From NCBI GenBank assembly GCA_016183765.1, contig JACPEA010000009.1:62001-126000 (forward strand): a stretch of 64,000 nucleotides of DNA. The letters run 5' to 3'. Of the stretch, positions 25,801 through 35,089 are shown piece after piece. Within the stretch, counting starts at the first letter, position 1. Each line of letters opens with the position of its first letter. Below the pieces are notes generated by a model. It was not told the DNA's origin, did not search any database, and worked only from the letters and a program-made list of their open reading frames with translations. The stretch comes from Bacteroidota bacterium. Lineage in GTDB: Bacteria > Bacteroidota > Bacteroidia > Chitinophagales > Chitinophagaceae. A program made the translations under genes and the position numbers.

Positions 25801-27581
25801 AGGTTAGAGTTCACCAGGTCTCCCACAATATTGTAGCGTGGCAGCTCTTTCGAGAGGTCGATCTCTACGGTACTGGTAAAATCCAGGTTCGGATCATCGA
25901 TCTTTATCTCCCCGTTAAAATATTTTCGCTGGAAGGTCCCGAGCGAGATGATATTGGTATAGGTATATCCATTGTATTCCAGCGAAGTGGCGGTTCCCTG
26001 TAACGTGGTCTTCAGTTTGTCAATATTGAAACTGCTTCCAACGATCCTTCCTTTAAAATCAACCAACCCCAGGGAACTGTCGCTTAAGAATTTACCGATG
26101 TTGAACCGGGTGGTTTCCAGTGCACCGGTATAAGAGGGCTCTCCGCGGGTAGGCAGTTTCAGGCTGATATTGGTTCTTACTCCCCCCAACTGGGTGCTGA
26201 AGGTTCCGGCTGTAACAAAATTCTGTACAGTGCCATCGAAATTTCCCCGGTAAATGATATTGCCCAATGCGGCCAGGTTGGGAGAGGTTACGCCGCGCAA
26301 CTGAGGTATCAGCGAGCCAATATCGGCATAGTTGGTCTGTAGTGTGCCGTTCTTCAGTTCTATGCGGGTGGTATTGATATCGGGCAAACCTTTCATGCTG
26401 AAACTGGAACCGATCACACGTGTGGTGCTGCCGATCCTGGCTGACAGATTGTTCACTGTAAAATCTTCAACGGTACCCAGGTACCTGCCACTCAGGATCA
26501 CTTCTTTTTTCCAGTCTTTCAGTTCCGGAGCAAAAAAAGCGATATCATCTGTATGCACCCTGGCATTGGTAAAGTTCGCCTGCATCACTACCTGGCTGAT
26601 ATAACGGGCAAAGTCCTTGTTGAAATCCCTGAACTGCATCGCATAATAGTTGGTCAGCCTGCTTTTGTTGGTCTGCAGGTCCAGTTTTGCCAGTTCCATG
26701 ATCTGCGGGGTAAAGCGGAAGGCTGTTTTCAGTTTGCGCAATTCCAGTCCGCAGCGGTCTTTCACCGAAAGGTCAATATCGGCCCGCAGGGTGTCTTTTA
26801 CAAACCGGATCTGTTGAAGGGTGCCGGTTAACTTACTCAGCTGTATATGACTGCCATCGAAATGCGGAATGGGTTTTTCGGTATTCCCGTCAATGAACAG
26901 GCTCCCGTTTTTAATCGTTACCCGGTTCACGTACAGGGCCATGTTGCCGGCATTCAGGTACATGCCCGTATCCTGGGTAAGTTTGGGACGAAGTGAGTCC
27001 GGTCGGAGTCCGTCAAGGCTCAGGATGCGCACGAACGGCCTTTCCAGCTGTACGGAATTGATGTGGAAAATGCTTTTCTTCAGGTCAATATTCTCTGCAT
27101 CTACCAGCAGGTTGCTCATGGTAATGTCCATCCTTTCACCGATCCAAAGATCGTTTTTCAGGATGCGGACATTCCGCAGCTCAATGGTCTTCAGGTTGAG
27201 TTCCAGTCCGCCACTTTGTTTTTTGGGCTGGGGTGAGGAAAAATAATCCAGGATAAATGCATGGTTCCAGACAGCATCTTTTCGTTGCAGTTTGATCACG
27301 GCATCTTCCAGTCCAGCATATTTCAGTACGGCTTTTTCCTTCAGGAAAAACCAATCGGTGATCCTTACTTTCAGTTTCCCGGCATAGAGCAGGGTATCTT
27401 TCTGCTGGTCCCTCACCAGGGTACCTTCCATATTCAGCCGGTTAAAGAGGGAAAAACTGACGTTTTTAACGCTGACTTCGGTACCCAGTGCCGTAGAAAG
27501 CCGCTGTGTGGCGATGCTTACCAGCCAGTTCTGCACAAATGCTGTCTGGATCGCGATAAATACCAGCAGGAGCACAGCCAA
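22851..27581 (-). CDS. tamB: TamB-like translocation/assembly module protein
   Basis: This very long protein (1576 residues from the first conventional start) spans the periplasm as a beta-helical lipid-transfer or assembly conduit of the TamB/AsmA group. An N-terminal membrane anchor (LLLVFIAIQTAFVQNWL) is followed by many beta repeats. The C-terminal DUF490 domain is clear (NIDKGSYVFNLQDILRKPFEL, then LSRPDIRFRIDFP and AFLFLFNSFQPPGG). The TTG at 27581 removes the charged N-region of the anchor. The in-frame codons before it read LKRFFQILRSTILVI back to a CTG at 27626, just after an in-frame stop, so translation may start there. Confidence 0.88.
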   Translation of the reverse strand: MAVLLLVFIAIQTAFVQNWLVSIATQRLSTALGTEVSVKNVSFSLFNRLNMEGTLVRDQQKDTLLYAGKLKVRITDWFFLKEKAVLKYAGLEDAVIKLQRKDAVWNHAFILDYFSSPQPKKQSGGLELNLKTIELRNVRILKNDLWIGERMDITMSNLLVDAENIDLKKSIFHINSVQLERPFVRILSLDGLRPDSLRPKLTQDTGMYLNAGNMALYVNRVTIKNGSLFIDGNTEKPIPHFDGSHIQLSKLTGTLQQIRFVKDTLRADIDLSVKDRCGLELRKLKTAFRFTPQIMELAKLDLQTNKSRLTNYYAMQFRDFNKDFARYISQVVMQANFTNARVHTDDIAFFAPELKDWKKEVILSGRYLGTVEDFTVNNLSARIGSTTRVIGSSFSMKGLPDINTTRIELKNGTLQTNYADIGSLIPQLRGVTSPNLAALGNIIYRGNFDGTVQNFVTAGTFSTQLGGVRTNISLKLPTRGEPSYTGALETTRFNIGKFLSDSSLGLVDFKGRIVGSSFNIDKLKTTLQGTATSLEYNGYTYTNIISLGTFQRKYFNGEIKIDDPNLDFTSTVEIDLSKELPRYNIVGDLVNSNLKALKLTKDSILVTGLLDVNFTGTNIDNFLGSAKFLNANIKSERSELNFDSLNLSSTYIDSVKYLHLGSNEFNATINGRFSIKDLPASFQAFLTRYYPTYIKQPKSVPQNQVFSFKINTGHFEPYLQLLDKRLYGFNDASISGSVDTRRSQLAIEAAIPAGRYDRISFTGLDLGGKGNKDSLSVNGNITEVQVSDSLRFPNSKIHITSNNDHSIVSIKTSADNTLNDADLQADVYTLTDGAHIRFRPSSFVLNDKKWSIEKAGELTVRSKLVQAENVRFTQGFQEISIESDHPDDGSSSNNLVVRLKNVVLGDLTSIFFKDPRLEGVASGTVQLNDLMGSFNAAADLKAEQFRLNDDSVGLVNIQASYDTRTGRLPFSVRSNNEGYQFSAKGSYDLKDSTGNGFHTDIALQHSKIDFLRMFLSDLFSDIKGQASGNLTIKGNLNAPELLGRIQLRNAGMKVNYTQVYYTIDSADIRFTEEGIDFGRFNINDRYQNTGTVSGKLKEKGFKNIVFDLDMFTNKLLLIDTRPQDNQQFYGKAIGSARLRMTGPEYAAQMQLIAESNDSSHIFIPNSVSKESGVADFIVFKQYGTEMERADNKSNFNLSVDLDLTANNNVMIDVILDELAGDVIKAVGYGKLRIKAGTTEPLTMRGRYNIDKGSYVFNLQDILRKPFELVPDAGNYIEWNGDPFKADMHIDARYTAERISLAELVSNLNLSPAVKGYRGDVYVIAQLRDKLSRPDIRFRIDFPQGSPVKSDNEFNQYLNRLEKDQNEILNQVAFLFLFNSFQPPGGLGSANALTPYSITSLTVNTISQMLTKSVNKVLSNLLFRITGDKSLRFDVGTSVYSSSNLIDPGSSSVSGTNSKLDRTRVDLKFGYAFANEKIIVTLGSDIDFNFGNSSAIQNGNTQWLPNVNIEFILSKDKKLRLIVFNKTSLDLSGASFGRRNRQGVSISYRKDFETLFANKEKDLVIKTPADSTVNKQP

Positions 27582-27789
27582 AATAACCAGGATCGTACTA
27601 CGTAATATTTGGAAGAAACGCTTCAGGCCTTATGGGGTTTGAGTTGGTAAAAATACACATTCTAAGCGTAGGCAAATACAATACCAAACCGCTATCTGAC
27701 CGTGTGTGGAAATAAAAAAAACGGGCAGGAGAGGAGATGCGCGTGTAATCATTATATTTAACCTGCATTCTAACGATCATCCGCCCGCT

Positions 27790-28086
27790 ATGAAAAAGAT
27801 ATTAGCCTGTTTACTCCTGCTGTCCGTGTTTGCCTGTCAGAAAAAGCCCAAACCCGCTGAAGTGGAACAACACCTGAAAAAAGCCATGTCGGAATTCCTG
27901 TACCAGTCGGTCAACAACGATTCTTCCCGTGTTAAATTTGATGTAAAGGAAGTGATCTTTTTTGAGGAGGCTGAGGGGTATGAATGCGAGTTCAAAGTGA
28001 ATATGGTGCAAGCCGGCAAAGATACCCTTGGGGTGATGAAAGCCGTTGTTACCAAAGACTTCACCAAAGTAAGCCGTAAACTGTAA
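27790..28086 (+). CDS. Small putative lipoprotein
   Basis: The 98-residue product begins MKKILACLLLLSVFACQKK, a lipoprotein signal with Cys16 as the likely lipidation site, so it should be attached to a membrane after export. The remaining 80 residues are charged and resemble no family I know. It is divergent from tamB and convergent with the AraC gene. A possible -7 element, TATATTTA, lies at 27753-27760. ATG 27790 is chosen because the lipobox follows it. Confidence 0.75.
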   Translation: MKKILACLLLLSVFACQKKPKPAEVEQHLKKAMSEFLYQSVNNDSSRVKFDVKEVIFFEEAEGYECEFKVNMVQAGKDTLGVMKAVVTKDFTKVSRKL

Positions 28087-28092
28087 CTGCTG

Positions 28093-28974
28093 TTAAAAGA
28101 AGATCCGCTCTTCGGAAGAGTAGCTTTTCTTGAACTCTTTGGGCGTACAGCCTTTTTTCTTCTTGAAGATACGGTTGAAATTAGAGATATTGTTGAACCC
28201 GCATTCGTAAGCGATCTCTGCCACGGATTGCGTGGTATCGATGAGCATGCGTGATGCATGCCCCAGCCGGATCTCGGTGAGGCTGTCAATAAAGGTCATG
28301 CCTGTCCTTGTCTTGAAGAAACGGCTGAAAGCCGAATCGGCCATATTGGTGAGTTTGGCCACTTCTGATAAGGAGATCGGGTTTTTGAAGTTCTCGTTCA
28401 GGTATTCCATCACCCGCTCGATCCTGCGGCTGTTATAGGTAAAATGCTCCATGTTGTTGAACGTGGAATTGGAGAGGATCCGGGAATGGCGCGAGATGGA
28501 AAGCTCATGCAGGATCCACATCAGTTCATGCACCGATTCGAACCCGTCTTTTTTACTAAGCCGCATAATGCGCGAGGAAAGCAGCGCCGCCGTTTCATAG
28601 GAGAACAGGATCCCCCGCAGGGAATTGTCCAGCATGGTACGGATGAAACTGAACTGGTTCCTGCGCAATAATTTTTCATCGAACAGGTCTTTGTGAAACT
28701 GGATGGTGATCTCTGTGATCTCCGGGCTTTTGCATTTATGGGTGAACCAGGCATGCTGCAGATTGGGACCGATCAGCACCAGCTCATAATCGCTGATCTC
28801 TTTCACGTGATCGCCTATTACCCGTTTCACGCCCTTACCGTTTTTGATGAAATTCAATTCGAACTCCTCGTGGTAATGCAGAGGGAAATCAAATTCCGTT
28901 TTGGTGCGGGCAAAAACGGTAAAACAGTCTGCAGGGGTCAGGGGGGTGATCTCGCGGAGAATGTTCTTCTGCAT
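28093..28974 (-). CDS. AraC family transcriptional regulator
   Basis: The 293-residue protein has an N-terminal cupin sensing domain (FPLHYHEEFELNFIKNGKGVKRVIGD) and a C-terminal pair of helix-turn-helix motifs at about 185-287 (ISLSEVAKLTNMADSAFSRFFKTRTG and QSVAEIAYECGFNNISNFNRIFKKKKGCTPKEFK). It lies divergent from the sodium/solute symporter across a 376-base gap with inverted and direct repeats, so it probably controls that transporter in response to a sugar or related ligand. The effector is not known. Confidence 0.92.
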   Translation of the reverse strand: MQKNILREITPLTPADCFTVFARTKTEFDFPLHYHEEFELNFIKNGKGVKRVIGDHVKEISDYELVLIGPNLQHAWFTHKCKSPEITEITIQFHKDLFDEKLLRRNQFSFIRTMLDNSLRGILFSYETAALLSSRIMRLSKKDGFESVHELMWILHELSISRHSRILSNSTFNNMEHFTYNSRRIERVMEYLNENFKNPISLSEVAKLTNMADSAFSRFFKTRTGMTFIDSLTEIRLGHASRMLIDTTQSVAEIAYECGFNNISNFNRIFKKKKGCTPKEFKKSYSSEERIFF

Positions 28975-29350
28975 GGTTCAGATATCGGTTTGACTTTTAC
29001 AATGGCATCATTGCCGTAAAATAGCCCGTCGGCAGAAGCAGACAGGATACAACTGTTTATTTTACATAACTGCGCTATCTTGTATCCTGTTCGGAGAACA
29101 GGCGGGTAGGGGGCGGTTTTACATAAAATAAATCGAAAGCGTTCGGCTGCCTGGCCACTCAGGTAGAATTGCCTGAGTGAGCCCCATGGCGTACGGGTTC
29201 TGTTGTTAAGGACAACCATCTGTTCCGGTTCGCTGCAAAGAGTTGGTACTTTTTTATCATTTTCGGATTTTCGGGTGCCGGATGCATGGTGGGTAGTAGG
29301 TATTTTCAGACCAATACTCCTGGTGTATACCCTATAATGGATTACTGTTT
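28975..29350. promoter_or_regulatory. Regulatory region between araC-type gene and symporter
   Basis: Features seen: a perfect 11-bp inverted repeat ACAGGATACAA (29042-29052) and TTGTATCCTGT (29080-29090); the direct repeat TTTTACATAA at 29060-29069 and 29117-29126; a palindrome CCTGTTC-GGA-GAACAGG (29086-29102); and CACTCAGG (29156-29163) with CCTGAGTG (29172-29179). Such repeats are plausible operator sites for the AraC regulator. No clear TAnnTTTG element is seen. Confidence 0.5.
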
Positions 29351-31174
29351 ATGAGACTTACCGTATTGGATATCAGTATTATAGCTATTTACCTGCTGTT
29401 GATGCTGGCTATTGGCTGGCAACTGCGGAAAAAGGCGGGTAAGAGTAAGGAGCATTACCTGCTGGGTGGTAAAAAATTACCCTGGTATTTATTGGGCCTG
29501 AGTGATGCTTCGGATATGTTTGATATCAGCGGCACCATGTGGATGGTAGCGCTCTGTTTTGTATATGGTATGAAAAGCATCTGGATACCCTGGCTCTGGC
29601 CGGTTTTTAACCAGGTGATCCTGATGATGTTCCTCTCCCAATGGCTGCGCCGCTCCAACGCTACCACCGGTGCCGAATGGCTGGCCACCCGCTTTGGCAG
29701 ATCCGGACCCGCGGTGCGGGCTTCGCATAATGTGGTGGTAGCTTTTGCACTCATCAGCTGCCTGGGTTTCCTGGCCTATGGTTTTGTAGGACTGGGTAAG
29801 TTCATCGAAATATTCGTTCCCTGGAGCGAGGTGAAAGCCTATGTTCCCTTTACCGTGGCCCCGCAGTATGTGGCGCATTTTTATGGGATCGTGTTTACAC
29901 TCTTCGCTACTTTTTATTCCATCCTGGGCGGGATGCATAGTATTGTGCTGGGCGACCTGATCAAGTACCTGATCATGACCGTAGCCTGTGTGGCCATCGG
30001 TATCATTGCAGCACAGCACCTGCGGCACCAGCCACTTACAGTACCGGAGGGTTGGCTTACGCCATTTTTTTCGTGGAAACTGGACCTTGACTGGAGCCGT
30101 ACCATTCCTGCAGTCAATAACAAGATAGCGGAAGATGGATTCGGCCTGTTCGGCTTCTTTTTTATGATGATGCTTTTCAAAGGTGTATTCGCCAGCCTGG
30201 CCGGACCTGCACCCAGTTATGATATGCAGAAAATATTGTCTACCCGGTCGCCCCGGGAAGCGTCCAAAATGAGTGGTTTTGTGTCCATCGTGCTGCTGCC
30301 GGTGCGTTATACCATGATCATCGGGCTGACCGTATTGGGTTTACTGTATTACCAGGAGCTGAACCTGGCGTCACCCGCAGGGGTTGATTTTGAGAAAATA
30401 CTGCCCGCCGTCATCAATGGTTATTTACCTGCGGGTATATTGGGCCTTGTGCTGACAGGGTTGCTGGGGGCTTTTATGGGTACTTTCTCGGGAACGCTGA
30501 ATGCGGCACAGGCATATATCGTGAACGATATCTATGTCAAATACCTGGATCCGCAGGCGTCTACCCAAAAAGTGATGCGGATGAATTATACGGCCGGGAT
30601 CCTGGTGGTGATCACCGGGATCATCCTGGGATTTTTTGCAAAGAATGTGAACAGCGTATTGATGTGGATCGTGGGGGCACTGTACGGTGGATATATTGCA
30701 GCCAACCTGCTCAAATGGTACTGGTGGCGTTTTAATGCCAGTGGTTTTTTCTGGGGCATGATGAGCGGGATCATCGCGGCGCTGCTCTTCCCTTATGTAT
30801 TTGAGGGCCAGCCATTGTATAACTGGCCGCTACTGTTCCTCATTTCACTGGCGGGTTCCATTGCGGGTACCTACCTGGCACCCCCAACCGAAAGCAGGGT
30901 GCTGCAGCATTTTTATGTGACCGTAAAACCCTGGGGCTTCTGGAAGCCCGTGCTGCGGGAAGTCAGGAAAACAGATCCTTCCTTTCAACCGAACCGGCAT
31001 TTTGGCCGGGATATGTTCAATGTGGTGTTGGGTATTATTGGCCAGTTATGCCTGACCATCCTGCCCATGTACCTGGTGTTGTGGATGAAACTTCCGCTGC
31101 TGATCACTGCGGCGCTCCTGCTGCTGGTCGTACTGATCCTGCATCGGACCTGGTGGAAAAAACTGGAGGACTAG
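29351..31174 (+). CDS. Sodium:solute symporter (SSS family)
   Basis: The 607-residue integral membrane protein matches the SSS family of sodium-coupled transporters. About 13-14 hydrophobic helices are visible, with the family core SKEHYLLGGKKLPWYLLGLSDASDMFDISGTMWM near the start and the GILGLVLTGLLGAFMGTFSGTLNAAQAYIVNDIY segment (about residues 360-395) that matches the SSS signature. The substrate is probably a sugar or organic acid, but the sequence does not decide. Its TAG stop overlaps the stop of the convergent DUF1573 gene in the shared CTAG. Confidence 0.92.
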   Translation: MRLTVLDISIIAIYLLLMLAIGWQLRKKAGKSKEHYLLGGKKLPWYLLGLSDASDMFDISGTMWMVALCFVYGMKSIWIPWLWPVFNQVILMMFLSQWLRRSNATTGAEWLATRFGRSGPAVRASHNVVVAFALISCLGFLAYGFVGLGKFIEIFVPWSEVKAYVPFTVAPQYVAHFYGIVFTLFATFYSILGGMHSIVLGDLIKYLIMTVACVAIGIIAAQHLRHQPLTVPEGWLTPFFSWKLDLDWSRTIPAVNNKIAEDGFGLFGFFFMMMLFKGVFASLAGPAPSYDMQKILSTRSPREASKMSGFVSIVLLPVRYTMIIGLTVLGLLYYQELNLASPAGVDFEKILPAVINGYLPAGILGLVLTGLLGAFMGTFSGTLNAAQAYIVNDIYVKYLDPQASTQKVMRMNYTAGILVVITGIILGFFAKNVNSVLMWIVGALYGGYIAANLLKWYWWRFNASGFFWGMMSGIIAALLFPYVFEGQPLYNWPLLFLISLAGSIAGTYLAPPTESRVLQHFYVTVKPWGFWKPVLREVRKTDPSFQPNRHFGRDMFNVVLGIIGQLCLTILPMYLVLWMKLPLLITAALLLLVVLILHRTWWKKLED

Positions 31175-31629
31175 TGTGGTAACTCCCTAAGCGCTTTGTG
31201 ACCGGTGACCACTGCACGGTAGCGCAGGACCTTGGCGCCGGTTGCCAGGTTCCCTTTAATCAGCAGGCTTTTGCTGATAAACCCCGTAACGGATTTGCGC
31301 GTATCAAAAACGACTTTGATGCTGTCTGTCGTGCCCGTTGCAATAGCAGTGCCGTTAGGGTAAACCGATGTACAACTGCAGCCGGTAAGTATTTTTTGCA
31401 GGATCAGTGGGGAAGGGCCGGTATTGGTGAACCTGAAATAGAACACCACGGAATCGCCCATTGGTATGTTGCCCAGGTCGAGGCTGGAATCACTCCAGTG
31501 AACTGTGGTTGACAGGGTTGGGACTCCTGTGGTTTCGATCGTTTTTGACTGAGGATGCAGGGGAGCATTGCTACAAGACGATGCCGCTATAATTAGTAAG
31601 AATGATGCTAATATGTGTTTAAAATTCAT
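31171..31629 (-). CDS. DUF1573 domain lipoprotein
   Basis: The 152-residue product starts MNFKHILASFLLIIAASSC, a lipoprotein signal peptide with a likely lipidation Cys19. The rest is one DUF1573 domain, an Ig-like beta sandwich (LDLGNIPMGDSVVFYFRFTNTG, then GCSCTSV and IKVVFDTRK). Such proteins are common on Bacteroidetes envelopes; their role is unknown. ATG 31629 is chosen over an earlier one at 31677 because the signal peptide begins here. Confidence 0.85.
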   Translation of the reverse strand: MNFKHILASFLLIIAASSCSNAPLHPQSKTIETTGVPTLSTTVHWSDSSLDLGNIPMGDSVVFYFRFTNTGPSPLILQKILTGCSCTSVYPNGTAIATGTTDSIKVVFDTRKSVTGFISKSLLIKGNLATGAKVLRYRAVVTGHKALRELPH

Positions 31630-31801
31630 CGTTTTTAAAAATTGCAGATTCATGCATGAATGTACATAAAAACGCAAGTTTCCTGAAAAGCTTTGCTGTT
31701 ATTGCATTTTGAGTGGCAAGAACACTCGTTAGTTTTTTATAATGTGTATAATATACATAGTATAATTGATAAAATCATACAACAAATTGTTAAAAAAACA
31801 C

Positions 31802-31832
31802 ATTGCGTCATTAACAAATCGTTATAAATTTA
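31802..31832 (+). promoter_or_regulatory. Probable susC promoter
   Basis: ATTG (31802-31805), a 19-base spacer and TAAATTTA (31825-31832), one mismatch from TAnnTTTG. The leader before the ATG would be about 35 bases. The surrounding sequence is very AT-rich. Confidence 0.5.
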
Positions 31833-31873
31833 TCCAAGATTGCTATAATCCTTTAACAAACAACCAAATTGCT

Positions 31874-34800
31874 ATGCCAACGAAAATTAACCTGCTTGTG
31901 CGGAGTTACCTCCTCGCGTTGTTTCTCGTCTTTTTCAGTTTCAATGTATTTGCCCAGAAGACTGTAACCGGTAAAATTACCAACAAAGCAAACGGCCAGC
32001 CGATTGCGGGTGCTACCGTACAGGTAAAGGGCACCACCGTGATCTCCCTTACCAATAATGATGGGGTGTACACCATCAATGCCGGCGCTAAAGCGGTATT
32101 GGTTGTAACCGTGGTGGGCTTTGAAGCCGTAGAACAGCCTGTATCTGGTAAATCTGAATTCAACTTTGCCATGGTGGAAACCACCAGTCAGTTGAATGAG
32201 GTGCTGGTGACAGGTTATTCTGCCCAACGTAAAAAAGATATCACGGGATCCGTTTCCGTGGTAAATGTAAATGAGCTGAAAGCCGTTCCTGCCGGTAGCC
32301 CCGTACAGATGTTACAGGGTCGTGCTTCCGGTCTGAACGTGATCACTTCCGGTCAACCGGGTTCGGGTAGTAATATCCGTATCCGTGGTATCACATCTTT
32401 CGGTAATGTTGACCCATTAGTGATCGTGGATGGTGTACAGGGAAGTTTGAACAACCTGAATGCTTCAGAGATCGAATCTATCCAGGTGTTGAAAGATGCC
32501 GGTGCTGCTTCTATCTATGGTGTACGGGGTGCTAACGGTGTTATTGTGGTGACTACCAAAAAAGGTAAGTCCGGCCGCGCCACCGTAACCTATGATGCCT
32601 ATATCGGTACACAAAGACCTGTAGGCGGTAATGCCTTTAACCTCCTGGGTACGCAGGGTATGGCCGATCTTACCTGGCTGGCATTGAAAAATTCCGGTCA
32701 GCCCACTACACACCCTCAGTATGGTAGCGGTGCTACACCAGTTATTCCTGATTATATCATGAATGGACCCAGTGGAGCCGGTATCGTGGGTACCATTTCT
32801 GCTGCCGACCTGGCCAAATACAATGTGACTGATTTCAACAAGGGTATTTACCAGATCACTGCCGCCAACAAAGTAGGTACAGACTGGTTCCATGAGATCT
32901 TCCGTCCAGCTTCTATCCAGAGCCATACCGTTACTGCCAGTGGTGGTAATGAAAAGAACACCTACCTGTTCTCTCTGAATTATTTCAACCAGCAGGGTAC
33001 TTTGATTGGTACTTACCTGAAAAGATATTCTGCCCGTGTTAATACCACTTATAATATCAGCAAGAATATCCGCGTAGGAGAGAACCTGTACATCTTCAAC
33101 AGGGACAATCCACAGATCGGAAACCAGAGTGAGGGTAACGAGATTTCCATGTCTTATCGTGAGCAACCGATCATCCCGGTATTTGATATCAATGGAGGAT
33201 TCGCCGGAACTGCAGCAAAAGGTCTGGGTAATGCCCAGAATCCGGTTGCGATGCGTATGAGGGCCAATGATAACAAAGGTAACTCTTGGGATATCCAGGG
33301 TAATATGTTTGCAGAAGTTGACTTTGCCAATCACTTCACTGCCAGGACTGCTTTTGGTGGTACTATGAGTAATTTCTACTATTATAACTATGGTTTCCGT
33401 ACCTATGAGAATGCGGAGAACAATGGTTCCAACTCATTCAGTGAGAATGCCGGTTATGACAGGCAGTGGACCTGGACCAATACTGTTAAGTACAGCAACG
33501 TATTTGCCGGTAAACACGCCGTGACTGCACTGGCTGGTGTGGAAGCTGTTGAAGCCTATGGTCGTGGTGTAGGTGGCGGAGCGCTTGGTTACTTCACAGA
33601 CAATCCTAACTACAGAACTCTGAGCGGTGGTTCTTCAGGATTTACCAACTATAGCTATGCTTACCAGAATTCACTGTTCTCGGTATTCGGCAAAGTTGAT
33701 TATGCCTATAATGATAGATACCTGTTGGGTGTAACAGTTCGTCGCGACGGATCTTCCAGATTCGGACCGGAAAAGCGTTATGGTGTTTTCCCTGCCTTTG
33801 CTTTGGGATGGAGGATCTCCCGTGAGAACTTCATGAAGAATATCAACTGGATTGATGACCTGAAGATCAGGGGAAGCTGGGGTAAGATGGGTAACCAGGC
33901 CAACGTAAATCCTTCTAACGCCTTCAGCCAGTATGGAAGCCGTGCCGGAAGTTCTTTCTATGATATCAATGGTACCAGTTCCAGCTCTGTACAAGGTTTC
34001 TACGCAACCCGTATCGGTAACCCTAAGACCGGATGGGAAGAAGATATCCTGACCAACTTCGGTATCGATGCACAGTTGTTCAAGAATAAAGTAGACTTCT
34101 CTATCGAATACTATGAGAAGAAGATCAACGGTCTGCTGTTTACCGACCAGGCTCCTGCCACAGTAGGTGGTGCAGCCTTGCCCAACGTAAATATCGGCGA
34201 TATCCAGAACAAGGGTGTGGACGCGTCATTGACCTATCATGGCACTGCCGCCCGTGACTGGAAATATGATATCGGAGCCATCTTCACTACCTATAAGAGT
34301 AATATCGTGAATATCCCCGGTAACTACTTTAATGCGGGTGGATCACGTATTGGAAGCTTTGTAAGGAACGAAGTGGGACATCCGATCGGTGCTTTCTATG
34401 GATACGAAGTGGTTGGTTTGTTCCAGGATGCAGCTGATGTGTCAAAATCTGCTACTCAGGATGGAGCCAAACCAGGTCGTTTCAAGTATAGGGATGTTAA
34501 CGGTGACGGTAAGATCACAGATGCCGACAGGACTTATTTTGGTAACCCCAATCCTAAGTATACACTGGGTCTGAACCTGAGCGTTAGCTATAAGAGCTGG
34601 GACTTTTCAACTTTTATGTATGCTTCTGTGGGTAACGATGTTATCAACTACGTACGTTACTGGACTGATTTCTATCCTTCTTTCCAGGGCGCGAAGAGCA
34701 TCGACGCGTTGACCAAATCATGGTTGCCTACCCGTACGAATACCAATGTACCTATCGCAGAGAACGATGCCAGCTTCAGTACCAACCAGGTACCTAACTC

Positions 34801-35056
34801 TTATTACAGAGAGAATGGTTCTTACCTGAGATGTAAGTCCATGATCCTTGGTTATAACATGCCGGCTTCCCTGTCTAAGAAATGGGGTATTGAAAAACTC
34901 AGGTTTTATGTGCAGGCTGCTAACTTATTTACAATTACAAAATACACAGGGTTAGATCCTGAGTTGTCTGGTTCTAACGCAGCTTTTGGAATTGATTATG
35001 GTAACTATCCCAATAACCAGAAAAATTTCAACTTCGGCGTAAACGTAACCTTCTAA
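31874..35056 (+). CDS. SusC/RagA family TonB-linked outer-membrane transporter
   Basis: The 1060-residue protein imports large nutrients through the outer membrane with energy from TonB. It has a signal peptide (1-28, ending NVFAQ), a carboxypeptidase-like beta domain (VTGKITNKANGQPIAGATVQVKG), the SusC signature around VLVTGYSAQRKKDITGSVSVV, a plug domain (PGSGSNIRIRG, VDGVQG, GVRGANGVIVVTTKKGK), and a 22-strand barrel ending NFNFGVNVTF. ATG 31874 is used; the longer frame from 31766 lacks a signal peptide. It forms a pair with the SusD gene 33 bases downstream. No anti-sigma or regulator is adjacent. Confidence 0.97.
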   Translation: MPTKINLLVRSYLLALFLVFFSFNVFAQKTVTGKITNKANGQPIAGATVQVKGTTVISLTNNDGVYTINAGAKAVLVVTVVGFEAVEQPVSGKSEFNFAMVETTSQLNEVLVTGYSAQRKKDITGSVSVVNVNELKAVPAGSPVQMLQGRASGLNVITSGQPGSGSNIRIRGITSFGNVDPLVIVDGVQGSLNNLNASEIESIQVLKDAGAASIYGVRGANGVIVVTTKKGKSGRATVTYDAYIGTQRPVGGNAFNLLGTQGMADLTWLALKNSGQPTTHPQYGSGATPVIPDYIMNGPSGAGIVGTISAADLAKYNVTDFNKGIYQITAANKVGTDWFHEIFRPASIQSHTVTASGGNEKNTYLFSLNYFNQQGTLIGTYLKRYSARVNTTYNISKNIRVGENLYIFNRDNPQIGNQSEGNEISMSYREQPIIPVFDINGGFAGTAAKGLGNAQNPVAMRMRANDNKGNSWDIQGNMFAEVDFANHFTARTAFGGTMSNFYYYNYGFRTYENAENNGSNSFSENAGYDRQWTWTNTVKYSNVFAGKHAVTALAGVEAVEAYGRGVGGGALGYFTDNPNYRTLSGGSSGFTNYSYAYQNSLFSVFGKVDYAYNDRYLLGVTVRRDGSSRFGPEKRYGVFPAFALGWRISRENFMKNINWIDDLKIRGSWGKMGNQANVNPSNAFSQYGSRAGSSFYDINGTSSSSVQGFYATRIGNPKTGWEEDILTNFGIDAQLFKNKVDFSIEYYEKKINGLLFTDQAPATVGGAALPNVNIGDIQNKGVDASLTYHGTAARDWKYDIGAIFTTYKSNIVNIPGNYFNAGGSRIGSFVRNEVGHPIGAFYGYEVVGLFQDAADVSKSATQDGAKPGRFKYRDVNGDGKITDADRTYFGNPNPKYTLGLNLSVSYKSWDFSTFMYASVGNDVINYVRYWTDFYPSFQGAKSIDALTKSWLPTRTNTNVPIAENDASFSTNQVPNSYYRENGSYLRCKSMILGYNMPASLSKKWGIEKLRFYVQAANLFTITKYTGLDPELSGSNAAFGIDYGNYPNNQKNFNFGVNVTF

Positions 35057-35089
35057 TTAACCCATTTAATTGTATTTAAACATTGCAAT

